From a bacterium (GTDB lineage Bacteria; Bacillota; Clostridia; Christensenellales; CAG-138), in contig JAQXRK010000247.1 of NCBI GenBank assembly GCA_029218485.1, positions 1 through 9,415 of the forward strand: 9,415 nucleotides of DNA, in the 5' to 3' direction. Made by a program: the position numbers and the translations under genes. Under the pieces are notes generated by a model. The model did no database searches. It was not told where the DNA came from and saw nothing but the letters and a program-made list of their open reading frames with translations. Every line of letters begins with the position of its first letter. Position 1 is the first letter of the stretch. Shown piece after piece: positions 1-7,618 of the stretch.

Positions 1-1019
1 AGATAGACGATGTCGCTGCAGCCGCGCGGCTTGCTCTGCTCGCTGATGGTGCCCGCCGCATCGGCCATGATCGCGGTCGCGCCCCCATCGAAATTATACG
101 CAGCGCGGCACCCGAGGGCGTGGAAGAGCTTGGAGAAATCCTCCAGGCTGATCCCCATGGAATCGTTCACGCCGCGCCCCTCCACGACCACGAGGCAGTA
201 GTGCCCCGGCTCGTAGTACCCGATGGCGCTGCGCGGATTGGCGGGCCGCACCTTGCTCAAAAAGGTCGTTTTCGGCTGGCCATCCGCATCGAGCAAGCCC
301 GGTCCAAAGCCCCAGACCTGCCATACGCCGCGCGCCTTGATGGCCTCCAGATCGATCTGCTTCGGCGAATAGGTCTCCATCGTTCCATCGAGATATAATA
401 CGCAGACATCCCGTGCGCGATCGATGGTTTCCCGGTACCACACGCCGTTGCGCGCCATCAGGCCCGTGGGGCGCGCGCTGTAGTAATCGCCGGAGACCGC
501 GATCACCGCTTCCGTGCGCGCCGCCATGTCCGCCACCGGCTCCTCGGCCCAGCGGGAAACCGCATCGTTTGCAATGGCGGTGCGGAAGCACGAGAGGTCG
601 CGCACATAGATATCGGCCACATAATAGCTGAGCGCGTCCTCCTCAACCCGCTCGAGCGTCATGGATACAACGTCATTCCGGTAGAAGCCCTCGCCGCGCT
701 CCTCGCCCGTGTAGCAGAACTTTTCAAAATAAGCCTCACCGAGCAGGCTGTTCTCCAGCAGCGCCGGGAGCTGATCCGGCTCCGGCAGCTTTCCCGCAAG
801 GTACAGCTGCAGCGCAGCCTCGTCCACCGCGTCCACAACGCCGTTGCCGGTCATATCGTAGGGCGTCGGCTCCGGCGTCGGGGTCGGAACGGGCGTCGGC
901 GTCGGTTCCACCGTAGCCGTGGGCGTCGCCGTCGGTTCCGGGATCTCCGTTTTGGGCGTGCAGGCAAAGGCGGTCAGGCAGAGCGCCAGCAGCAATGCCG
1001 TCAAAGATGTTCTCTTCAT
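1..1019 (-). CDS. Phosphodiester glycosidase (NAGPA-domain) lipoprotein with one dockerin-like loop, 3' end cut by window edge
   Basis: Exported NAGPA-domain (phosphodiester glycosidase) protein, 339 residues visible before the window edge. The family hydrolyses sugar-1-phosphodiester bonds; the substrate here is unknown. A signal peptide ends in a lipobox-like T-A-F-A-C (Cys20). A Pro/Thr-rich stalk (about 27-53) follows, then one dockerin-like EF-hand loop (Asp55 to Asp66, D-M-T-G-N-G-V-V-D). The NAGPA domain runs from about 105 to the end, with N-P-R-S-A-I-G-Y at 261-268 and N-F-D-G-G-A at 309-314. The start is placed at 1019 because signal peptide and lipobox follow directly and GAGGAAGCGGAAG lies just upstream. 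It lies 22 nt after the CotH gene, so it is probably cotranscribed. Oddities: three motif positions conserved in the two paralogues at 5284-7523 are changed (Ser176 for Asn, Glu280 for Asp, Ala314 for Gly/Gln), so activity may be altered. The family call is firm, the substrate unknown. The paralogues suggest only a short C-terminal piece is missing. Confidence 0.88.
   Translation of the reverse strand, partial: MKRTSLTALLLALCLTAFACTPKTEIPEPTATPTATVEPTPTPVPTPTPEPTPYDMTGNGVVDAVDEAALQLYLAGKLPEPDQLPALLENSLLGEAYFEKFCYTGEERGEGFYRNDVVSMTLERVEEDALSYYVADIYVRDLSCFRTAIANDAVSRWAEEPVADMAARTEAVIAVSGDYYSARPTGLMARNGVWYRETIDRARDVCVLYLDGTMETYSPKQIDLEAIKARGVWQVWGFGPGLLDADGQPKTTFLSKVRPANPRSAIGYYEPGHYCLVVVEGRGVNDSMGISLEDFSKLFHALGCRAAYNFDGGATAIMADAAGTISEQSKPRGCSDIVY
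861..941 (-). repeat. Degenerate Pro-Thr codon repeat encoding the stalk of the lipoprotein
   Basis: The plus strand shows repeated GGCGTCGG-like units, read on the minus strand as alternating Pro-Thr (P-T-P-T, E-P-T-P, T-P-V-P). It encodes a flexible spacer between the lipid anchor and the EF-hand/catalytic part. Such tracts often vary in copy number by slippage (inference). Confidence 0.6.
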
Positions 1020-1041
1020 CACTTCCGCTTCCTCGGTTCCA

Positions 1042-4000
1042 TTATGCGCTGTATTTGGCGATCCATTCATCCATCTGGGTGCTGGAGATATGGAAGTACG
1101 ACTGCACATTCTCCAAAGCATACTGCGGGCGGTTTCGGATGGCCGAGCGCAGCTTTTCCAGCGCGTCCTCCCACGCGCTCATGCTCTTGGGGTGTCCCCA
1201 GTGGGCGATGTGCCGCGCCATCTCCGGGCGCATCTCCTCGACCAGCTCGTCGAGTATGCCGAGCAGCCGCTCCGGCTGGAACTGCGTGCAGATGAGCTGC
1301 ACATACCGCTCGGCGCACATCTGCCGCCACCCGGCGTTCTTTTCCAGACCGACATAGATGTTCATATGCGTCAGCGAACCGTCGTTGGAGGGCACGCCGG
1401 TCCTGGAGAAATAGGCGGGAATGATGTTGCGGCTCGGACTGCTCGAAGCATTGAAGCAAAAATCGAGGTCGTAGAAGATCGGCCGCCATTTCACCGCATA
1501 ATCCTGCGAGCGCCAGTACTTCTGGTTGAACATATCCGAGTTGTAAAAATACGTCTGGGCAATGAAATAGTCCGTGAAATAGTCCACGTCGATCCACTCG
1601 GCAAACTGGGCGAACAGCTCATCGTCGGCAAGGTTCTTGTCCATGGCGTAGGCAAAGACGCGCTTGATGTCCGCATTTCCGCCCTGCAGCACGCGCGTGT
1701 TCCGCTGGATGATGTCGACCGCGTCGCCGTCCACGCCGTAGTGGTTCACGAGATAGTCCTTGTTCTGATCCTCGCCGAAATCATAGATGCCGTAGTACCG
1801 CCCGTTCAGGTACATGATGACCGGGCGGTTGAGCGCATAGTCGATGTTCATGCCGGCCACCGCGCGGGCGGCGAATGCATCGCGCACGCGGGCGTCGAAG
1901 ACGTGGTCGCCGAGGTCCTGTCCGCTGTTGCGCAGCACGAGCGAAACGAACGTCGTCAGATCGCTGTCCGCAAAGAACGGGTAGGTGACGTCCGACCGGC
2001 CGTAACCGGCGCGCAGATGGATGGCGAGGGATTTCTGCTGATACCCGAGCGTTCCCGCGCCCTTTCCCTTGATGCCGCACGGGAACTCCACGCCGAGGCT
2101 TCCGTCGGTCTCATACCACTGGATGAACGCCTCGCGCTCGACCTTATCGGTTCGCTTGGTGGCGCGAAACACCTCCGCGATCAGGTCGGGATCGCCGTTG
2201 ACGCAGACGACCGGCAGCGTATGCGGTTCTTCAAACAGGTAGGTGTACGTCGCAATGTCGGAGGGCAGCCTGTCCTCCTGAAACGACGCGGCCCGGATGA
2301 CGGTGTTTTTGGTGATCGTGATCGGGTCGGTATACAGCTTGGAGCGCTGCGTGGGCTTGGACCCGTCCGTGGTATAGCGTATCTCCGCGCCGTCCGCCGC
2401 CATCTCCAGCTCGAACGGCTCGGTGTGGTACAGCGCCGTTTCCGAAAGCACCGGCTCCGGCGCATAGCCGCCGAGCACGCTGCCGCTGTTCGCCTTGCCG
2501 CGCGTTGCGCTCGTAAAGAACACGCGCCGGACCTGCCCGTTCCCCTCGATGCGCCCGCTCGTGATGTCGCTGGAGAGCACGCCGGTCTCAAACGTATCCA
2601 CGCGCAGGCCGTTGGCATCGCTGAGCACAATGGTATCGCCGGCCGGCGAGATGCCGAACGTGGCGACCCCCTCCTTCTGGCGCGTGGGATGCGACGAGGT
2701 CTCGATGACCGCGTATGCCCCCGCCGCAACGGTTACGCCGTCGATGCGGTATTTGAGCGGTTCCGCGTCGTCATCGGAGAGGTACCAGCCGGTCAGGTCC
2801 ACCGGCGCATCGGAGCCGTTGTACAGCTCGATCCAGTCGTTCTTCTCGCTCTTGACCGCATTGACCGCGCAGACCTCGCTGATGTATACCCCGCTCGTAT
2901 TGAAAAAGCCGATGTCCTCGGCCGTTTCAAACCCGTATGCGTTTTGATAGCCCGGCGTCGGCTGCGCGTAATAGCGGACCGATCCGTCCGGCTCCCTTCC
3001 CACCGATACGTTGTCGGGAAGCTCCGGCGGCGCCTCCAGAGAATCCAGGCGCAGGCCGTCCAGCCGCGTCAGATAGACGCCCGGCTCGTCCTTCGACAGG
3101 CCGAACGAGGCATGCAGCTCCCCTTCCGTGCGATCCTTTCCGGACAGGAATACCACGAGGTATGCGCCCGGCTCGAGATCGACCGCAGGGAACGCCCATT
3201 TGAACAGATTGTCCGCGTTGTCCGAGAGATAATAGCCGGAAAGGGACACGCTGGCATCCGAGCCGTTATACAGCTCCACCCACTCGGTGCGGTCGCCATC
3301 GGCGTCGATCACGCTGTACTTGTTGTTGCGGAGCACCTCGCTGATGCGCACCGGATCGTCCGCGTCCATCCCGGTCATGGTTACGGATGCAAACACGCGG
3401 TCGGAGTTCGCTTCTCCCGGCGTCGGAAACGCGGTATAGCGCGCAACGCCGTCAGCATCGGCCACGACCGTCAGCCCCGCGGGAACGTTCTCCGCCCAGC
3501 CGAGCTGGGAGACGAGCACCCCACGCCAGTTGGACAGATACAGATTGGCATCCGCACTGCCGAGCTTGAACGACGTTTCGATCCGGTCGGCGCCGGTCTT
3601 GCCGGTCAGGTAGATCACGGCGTATTCCCCCGCTTTGAGCGTGGCCTCCGGGAGCTGGCTGCGCAGCAGGTTCGTATCCGCGTCGGAAAGGTAATAGTTG
3701 TCGAGGCGCACATCGTCCGCAGAGGCGTTGTAGATCTCCGCCCACGGCTCCCCGTTTCCGTCCGGCTGCACCTCCGTGATGTACAGCGCGCCATCGCCCG
3801 TCTCCGCATACAGCGAATCGAGCGAATCCAAAATCTCCGTGGTGTTGGCGGCGCCCGGCGTCGGCGAGGCGCAATAGCCGTACGTGCCGTTATCGCGGCG
3901 GGCATACGACGCATCCGTCAGCAGCGCAGGCACGGTGATCTCCTGCACGATTTCAAAGAACCCGTCGCACAGGTACAGCGAGTCGCCGTTCTTGGACAGG

Positions 4001-4377
4001 CCGAAGCCGGTACACGGCACATCGGTCTTGGTCACGCCGTTGTTCTCCGCGGCATAGACGATCAGGTATTCGCCGGCCTCGATCGTCACATCCGGGAACG
4101 TATATTTGTAGAGCTTGCGCACATTGTCCGACAGGCCATAGCCCGCAAGGTTGATCGCGCTGTCCGAGGCATTGTAGAGCTCAATCCAGTCCGGCGAACC
4201 GGCGGCCGGATCGATCAGGCTGTGCCTGTTGCTGGAGACCACCTCGTTGATGATGAGTCCGCCCCGCGTGCTGCCGCCCTCCGTTGCGCTCGTCTGCACA
4301 AGGGAACAGGCTGCCGTCAGCAATGCCGACGCAGCCATCAGCCCGGCGATCATCCATTTGAGCAACCTGTTAGCCAT
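1042..4377 (-). CDS. CotH-kinase lipoprotein with four lamin-tail domains and a chitobiase-like domain
   Basis: Large exported protein of 1111 residues. A signal peptide ends in L-L-T-A-A-C (lipid-anchor Cys24). Four lamin-tail (LTD) domains follow at about 40-178, 194-325, 341-485 and 492-630, each with I-[NST]-E-V at its first strand, an E-[LI]-Y-N-[AG]-S core and an L-S-D segment; the first three end in P-T-P-G. A chitobiase/hexosaminidase C-terminal-type beta-sandwich (about 638-715, R-Y-T-T-D-G-S-K-P-T) precedes a CotH kinase domain (about 716-1095). CotH proteins are secreted atypical protein kinases, known from spore-coat protein phosphorylation. Matching features are G-K-G-A-G-T followed by Q-Q-K-S, Y-Y-G-I-Y-D-F-G-E-D (861-870) and the acidic Y-D-L-D-F (Asp970, Asp972), probably metal or ATP binding. 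LTD domains probably bind proteins or surfaces. The start at 4377 is chosen over an in-frame ATG at 4428 because GGAGAGG lies 8 nt upstream and the signal peptide begins there. Domains are clear; kinase target unknown. Confidence 0.9.
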   Translation of the reverse strand: MANRLLKWMIAGLMAASALLTAACSLVQTSATEGGSTRGGLIINEVVSSNRHSLIDPAAGSPDWIELYNASDSAINLAGYGLSDNVRKLYKYTFPDVTIEAGEYLIVYAAENNGVTKTDVPCTGFGLSKNGDSLYLCDGFFEIVQEITVPALLTDASYARRDNGTYGYCASPTPGAANTTEILDSLDSLYAETGDGALYITEVQPDGNGEPWAEIYNASADDVRLDNYYLSDADTNLLRSQLPEATLKAGEYAVIYLTGKTGADRIETSFKLGSADANLYLSNWRGVLVSQLGWAENVPAGLTVVADADGVARYTAFPTPGEANSDRVFASVTMTGMDADDPVRISEVLRNNKYSVIDADGDRTEWVELYNGSDASVSLSGYYLSDNADNLFKWAFPAVDLEPGAYLVVFLSGKDRTEGELHASFGLSKDEPGVYLTRLDGLRLDSLEAPPELPDNVSVGREPDGSVRYYAQPTPGYQNAYGFETAEDIGFFNTSGVYISEVCAVNAVKSEKNDWIELYNGSDAPVDLTGWYLSDDDAEPLKYRIDGVTVAAGAYAVIETSSHPTRQKEGVATFGISPAGDTIVLSDANGLRVDTFETGVLSSDITSGRIEGNGQVRRVFFTSATRGKANSGSVLGGYAPEPVLSETALYHTEPFELEMAADGAEIRYTTDGSKPTQRSKLYTDPITITKNTVIRAASFQEDRLPSDIATYTYLFEEPHTLPVVCVNGDPDLIAEVFRATKRTDKVEREAFIQWYETDGSLGVEFPCGIKGKGAGTLGYQQKSLAIHLRAGYGRSDVTYPFFADSDLTTFVSLVLRNSGQDLGDHVFDARVRDAFAARAVAGMNIDYALNRPVIMYLNGRYYGIYDFGEDQNKDYLVNHYGVDGDAVDIIQRNTRVLQGGNADIKRVFAYAMDKNLADDELFAQFAEWIDVDYFTDYFIAQTYFYNSDMFNQKYWRSQDYAVKWRPIFYDLDFCFNASSSPSRNIIPAYFSRTGVPSNDGSLTHMNIYVGLEKNAGWRQMCAERYVQLICTQFQPERLLGILDELVEEMRPEMARHIAHWGHPKSMSAWEDALEKLRSAIRNRPQYALENVQSYFHISSTQMDEWIAKYSA

Positions 4378-4385
4378 ATGTCTGT

Positions 4386-4392
4386 CCTCTCC
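4386..4392 (-). promoter_or_regulatory. Ribosome binding site that fixes the CotH gene start
   Basis: Read on the minus strand this is GGAGAGG, 8 nt before the ATG at 4377. The alternative ATG at 4428 would add 17 polar and basic residues before a good signal peptide, so 4377 is preferred. Confidence 0.7.
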
Positions 4393-4436
4393 GCTTGCTC
4401 GGCCGCGCCCTGCCGGGTACGGCCGCATGTCTCTTT

Positions 4437-5267
4437 TTACAGTATATCACACCCGCCGCCGCTTTGGGTGCAAACAGTCTGTGAATCCTCTTCGCGGCGG
4501 ATGACCCGCCCGCCATCCGGCGTCTGCACCGTTTCGAGCCCCTCCGGCAGCTTCATGCGGTCCCAAAGGCCATACGTTTCGGTATGGATCAGCGCATGCA
4601 GCAGCTTCTGCTCGATATCCGGCGTGATCTTAGCCAGATGCTGCAGCAGCTGGCGCGCTTCCTCGCGCTTGGTGCTGCCCGCGATATCGCAGTGGGGCGG
4701 CAGAACCGGCAGCTCCTTCTGCCGTGCGAGCGACAGCGCGTACTTCTCCGGCAGGAAGATAAGCGGCCGGATGATCGTCACATTCCGGCGCGACAGATGC
4801 GTGACCGGCGCAAACGTATTGATGCGGCCCTCGTACATCATGCTCATGAACAGCGTTTCGAGCACATCCTCGCGGTTGTGGCCGAGCGCCACCTTGTTGC
4901 AGCCGCGCTCCACCGCAGCGGTGTTGAGCGCGCCGCGCCGGAGTTTTGCGCACAGCGCGCAGGGGCTGCGCTCCTCCCGGTACTCAAACACCACCTTGCC
5001 GATATCCGTATACACGCAGGTGAAATCCATGCCGATCTTCTCGGCATACGCTTCCACCGCCGCCACATTCTGCTTTTTCAGGCCCAGATCGAGCATGACG
5101 GCGCATACATCGAACTTGGTGTAGGAAAAGCGCTGGTACAGCTTCATCGCCTCCATCAGCAGGAGCGAATCCTTTCCGCCCGAAACGCCGATGCAGACCT
5201 TGTCGCCGTCTTCAATCATCCGGTAGCGCTCATCCGCGCGCCGGATACTGCCCAATACCCGTTTCAT
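4437..5267 (-). CDS. ttcA: TtcA-family tRNA 2-thiocytidine biosynthesis protein
   Basis: Cytosolic ATP-dependent sulfurtransferase of 276 residues, of the TtcA type that makes 2-thiocytidine at position 32 of some tRNAs. The N-terminus (L-G-S-I-R-R-A then M-I-E-D-G-D) is typical of the family. The ATP-binding PP-loop S-G-G-K-D-S is at 29-34. A Cys-x-x-Cys pair (Cys103, Cys106, C-A-L-C-A-K-L-R-R-G) and Cys193 (P-P-H-C-D) are likely iron-sulfur ligands. L-G-H-N-R-E-D-V-L-E-T-L at 128-139 is the second family motif. The start has AGAAGG about 10 nt upstream and lies only 16 nt after the preceding NAGPA stop, so the two are probably cotranscribed. The 59-nt gap to the CotH gene shows no terminator. 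A tRNA modifier inside an operon of exported proteins is unusual. The C-terminal tail carries an extra Cys266/Cys273 pair of unknown role. Related PP-loop thiolases are the alternative, but the Cys pattern favours TtcA; the exact tRNA target is not proven. Confidence 0.85.
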   Translation of the reverse strand: MKRVLGSIRRADERYRMIEDGDKVCIGVSGGKDSLLLMEAMKLYQRFSYTKFDVCAVMLDLGLKKQNVAAVEAYAEKIGMDFTCVYTDIGKVVFEYREERSPCALCAKLRRGALNTAAVERGCNKVALGHNREDVLETLFMSMMYEGRINTFAPVTHLSRRNVTIIRPLIFLPEKYALSLARQKELPVLPPHCDIAGSTKREEARQLLQHLAKITPDIEQKLLHALIHTETYGLWDRMKLPEGLETVQTPDGGRVIRREEDSQTVCTQSGGGCDIL

Positions 5268-5283
5268 CCGTTATGCCCTTCTT

Positions 5284-6438
5284 TCAGTCTTCCGCGGCGC
5301 CCGCTTCATCGTCGAACACCGTATAGTCCTCCACGATGAACAGGATATCGCTGCACTGGCGCGACAGATTCGACTGGCGGCTGATCGCGCCCTCTGCATT
5401 GGCCATTACCGCCGTGCCGCCGCCATCCAGATTGTACGCAACGGTACACCCCTGATCATACATCAGCTGGGAAAGCTGCTTCATCGTTGCGCCGTCGGAA
5501 CCGCCCCGGCCACGGCCGTCGACCGTGACGAACAGGTAATGCCCCGGCTCCACATAGCCGAACGCACTGCGCGGGTTCGGTCCCTGAATGGAGCTTCTGA
5601 ACTGGCTCTTCTCCGTCTTCGGCTGCCCGTTCTCATCGAGCAGGCTCGGGCCGAACGACCAGCTCTGATAGGCGCCTCGGGAGATGATGGCCTCGATATC
5701 CGCTTCATCCGGCGCATAGGTCTCGACCACGCCGTCGCTGTACAGCACGCAGAGATCCTGCCGCCGGTCGATGGACTCCCGATACACGACCCCGTTGCGG
5801 ATGACCAGACCCTTGTTGTTCTTCCAGGAAAAATAATCGCCGTTGATCGCAACGATGGCATGGTTGTTCTTCGCCATGTCCACCACCGGCTCCGTTCGCT
5901 TGTAAACGCCCTTTCCGAACGCGGTCCGAAGGTGCCCCAGATCCCTTAAATAGATGTCCGCAACATAGTAGTTGAGGTCCTCCTCGCTCACGGCCGTGAG
6001 CGTATAGCTGACCGTCTCGCTGCGGTAGTACCCCGCGCCCTGCTGCACGCCGGTGTAGGAAAACCGATCGAGATGCTTCTCCCCGAGCAGGCTGTCCGAC
6101 AGGATGTCCGGCAGCGCGGTCAGATCCGGCAGCCGCCCCGTGACATGCAGCAGCATGGCAAGCGCGTCCGTCTCGTCCACAACGCCGTTGCCGGTGACGT
6201 CCGCGTCCGCTCCGGCATGCCGCATGCGCTCGGCCACCTCGGCCGCGCATAGCGACGGCGCAGCGGTCTGCGCATCCTCCGGGTTCATCAGCATCTCCGG
6301 TGATGCGGCAACCGGCTCCGGTGTGGCAGCATTCTGCGCAGCGGGCGCCGGCGTGGCACCCGGGTTCTCCTGTTCCGCAAGCTGCGGGACGGGCAGCAGC
6401 AACAGGCAGAGCAGCACCAGGCACAATCCCCTCTTCAT
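5284..6438 (-). CDS. Secreted phosphodiester glycosidase (NAGPA domain) with one dockerin-like loop
   Basis: Secreted NAGPA-family protein of 384 residues. It has a signal peptide (M-K-R then a long Leu-rich core, cleavage likely after P-Q-L-A near residue 21, no lipobox Cys), an Ala/Pro-rich linker (about 25-60), one EF-hand loop (Asp80 to Asp91, D-V-T-G-N-G-V-V-D-E-T-D), and a NAGPA domain (about 125-370). Family motifs are intact: A-I-N-G-D-Y-F (Asn199), N-P-R-S-A-F-G-Y (Arg290), V-D-G-R (Asp308) and N-L-D-G-G-G-T-A-V-M (Asp338). The expected role is hydrolysis of sugar-phosphodiester links outside the cell; the substrate is unknown. The C-terminus is acidic. Its ATG overlaps the upstream paralogue's stop (ATGA) with GGAGG 7 nt upstream, so translation is probably coupled. 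Of the three paralogues this one keeps the most canonical D-G-G-G motif and is the best candidate for an active enzyme (inference). Confidence 0.9.
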   Translation of the reverse strand: MKRGLCLVLLCLLLLPVPQLAEQENPGATPAPAAQNAATPEPVAASPEMLMNPEDAQTAAPSLCAAEVAERMRHAGADADVTGNGVVDETDALAMLLHVTGRLPDLTALPDILSDSLLGEKHLDRFSYTGVQQGAGYYRSETVSYTLTAVSEEDLNYYVADIYLRDLGHLRTAFGKGVYKRTEPVVDMAKNNHAIVAINGDYFSWKNNKGLVIRNGVVYRESIDRRQDLCVLYSDGVVETYAPDEADIEAIISRGAYQSWSFGPSLLDENGQPKTEKSQFRSSIQGPNPRSAFGYVEPGHYLFVTVDGRGRGGSDGATMKQLSQLMYDQGCTVAYNLDGGGTAVMANAEGAISRQSNLSRQCSDILFIVEDYTVFDDEAGAAED

Positions 6439-7523
6439 TCCGCCGCCTCCGCATTGCCCGTGGGCTCTCCGATATAGACGATATCGCTCGTGGTACGCCC
6501 GCCGTCATACGGCCGGTTGACCACGCCGAGCTTCGACGCCATGACGGCCGTCTGGCCGCCGTCGAGATTGTAGGCGGCTGTACAGCCGAGATCCTCGAAC
6601 AGCTGCGAGAGCTGCTGCATCGTCATCCCCTTGGAATACTTGCTCTGCCGGCCGTCCACGAGCACAAAGCAGTAGTGCCCCGGCTCATAGTAGCCGATGG
6701 CCGCGCGCGGATTGGTGGCCAGAATTCCCTTGTTGCAATGGAACTGCGTCATCGCATGCCCCTCCGCATCGAGCAGCATCGGGCCGAACACCCAGCTCTG
6801 GTACGCCTCGCCCTCCGCCCGGATCTGTTCGAGCGTCACGCCCTTTTCAAACGTGACGAGCCGCCCGTCCCGGTAGAGCACGCAGATGTCCATGCGATCG
6901 TCGACGCTCTCCTTGTACCACACGCCGTTTCGCACGACCGGCCCCTCGCCGCGATAGGAGTAGAAATCGCCGTTGATCGCGATGATCGCCTCGTTGCGCT
7001 CCGCCATATCGAGCACGCTCTCCCGCTTGCCCCGGTATTCCCCGCTGGAAAACGCGGTCCGAAAGCTCGTAATATCGCGGATATAGATGTCCATCACAAA
7101 GCAAACGCTCTCATCGCGCCGGAGCACCCGCTTCGACACGCTCACCATATCGCTGCGATAGCTGGTTGCCGTCATCACCGTTCCCTGATAGGAAAAGCGG
7201 TCGGCGTAGCGCTCGCCGAACAGGGCGCCGCTGAGCTTCCCCGCAAGGTCGGAAAACGCGGAGAGCCGGTCGGTCGCAAACAGCAGGATCGCCGTGGCGT
7301 CCGCCTCGTTCACGCTCATGCTGCCGGTCACATCCGCCGCGGCGCAGCGCGCGCCGTCGATCGTCATCAAACCGTCCGCTGCGCGCAGGACCAATGCCGC
7401 ATCCGCTGCGCTCACGACCCCGTCCCCATTCAGGTCGCCGCCGGCAGCGGTGCCCGCCTCCTCGGCCAATGCGGGCCGCGGCAGCATCAAAAGCAATAAA
7501 AATATCGTCAATATCCGTTTCAT
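6435..7523 (-). CDS. Secreted phosphodiester glycosidase (NAGPA domain) with two dockerin-like loops, first gene of the operon
   Basis: Secreted NAGPA-family protein of 362 residues. The signal peptide is followed by cleavage probably after A-L-A (residue 20). A near-complete dockerin-like module comes next: loop 1 at Asp30 (D-L-N-G-D-G-V-V-S-A-A-D, canonical) and loop 2 at Asp64 (D-V-T-G-S-M-S-V-N-E-A-D, degenerate). The NAGPA domain (about 105-352) has A-I-N-G-D-F-Y (Asn184), N-P-R-A-A-I-G-Y (Arg273), V-D-G-R (Asp290) and N-L-D-G-G-Q (Asp321; Gln324 where the next gene has Gly). The start at 7523 is chosen because the signal peptide begins there; an in-frame ATG at 7640 would add 39 residues with no export-signal character and would lie upstream of the likely transcription start. 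The ribosome site (GGTGAAGAG) is modest. Dockerins normally bind cohesins, but no cohesin or scaffoldin is in the window, so the loops may be only calcium-stabilising. Substrate unknown. Confidence 0.89.
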   Translation of the reverse strand: MKRILTIFLLLLMLPRPALAEEAGTAAGGDLNGDGVVSAADAALVLRAADGLMTIDGARCAAADVTGSMSVNEADATAILLFATDRLSAFSDLAGKLSGALFGERYADRFSYQGTVMTATSYRSDMVSVSKRVLRRDESVCFVMDIYIRDITSFRTAFSSGEYRGKRESVLDMAERNEAIIAINGDFYSYRGEGPVVRNGVWYKESVDDRMDICVLYRDGRLVTFEKGVTLEQIRAEGEAYQSWVFGPMLLDAEGHAMTQFHCNKGILATNPRAAIGYYEPGHYCFVLVDGRQSKYSKGMTMQQLSQLFEDLGCTAAYNLDGGQTAVMASKLGVVNRPYDGGRTTSDIVYIGEPTGNAEAAE

Positions 7524-7589
7524 CGCACTCTTCACCAACAGCCATTGTACCGCAACATGATGAAGCTCCGCAAGATCGGAATCTGCATC

Positions 7590-7618
7590 TTGCCAAACGT
7601 TCATTTTTTTGTCATAAT
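7590..7618 (+). promoter_or_regulatory. Candidate sigma-70/A promoter for the sugar-importer ATPase gene
   Basis: TTGCCA (7590-7595) is separated by exactly 17 nt from CATAAT (7613-7618); each hexamer matches 5 of 6 consensus bases. The spacer holds a run of seven T. The start would be near 7625, about 198 nt before the ATG at 7823. Confidence 0.6.

Noticed and set aside
4378..4428. Upstream ATG giving a 17-residue longer CotH protein
   Set aside because: The added residues disrupt the signal peptide start and the well-placed GGAGAGG supports 4377.
919..5124. A 1401-codon open frame on the plus strand opposite the CotH and ttcA genes
   Set aside because: Over the CotH gene it is in exact codon register with the real frame, so it stays open because CotH almost never uses TTA, CTA or TCA codons in this GC-rich genome. 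Its translation is rich in Arg, Val, His and Leu with no domain, while the minus strand shows clear families.
6300..7499. A 399-codon open frame on the plus strand opposite the first NAGPA gene
   Set aside because: It is an in-register antisense shadow of a gene with a clear signal peptide and NAGPA motifs.
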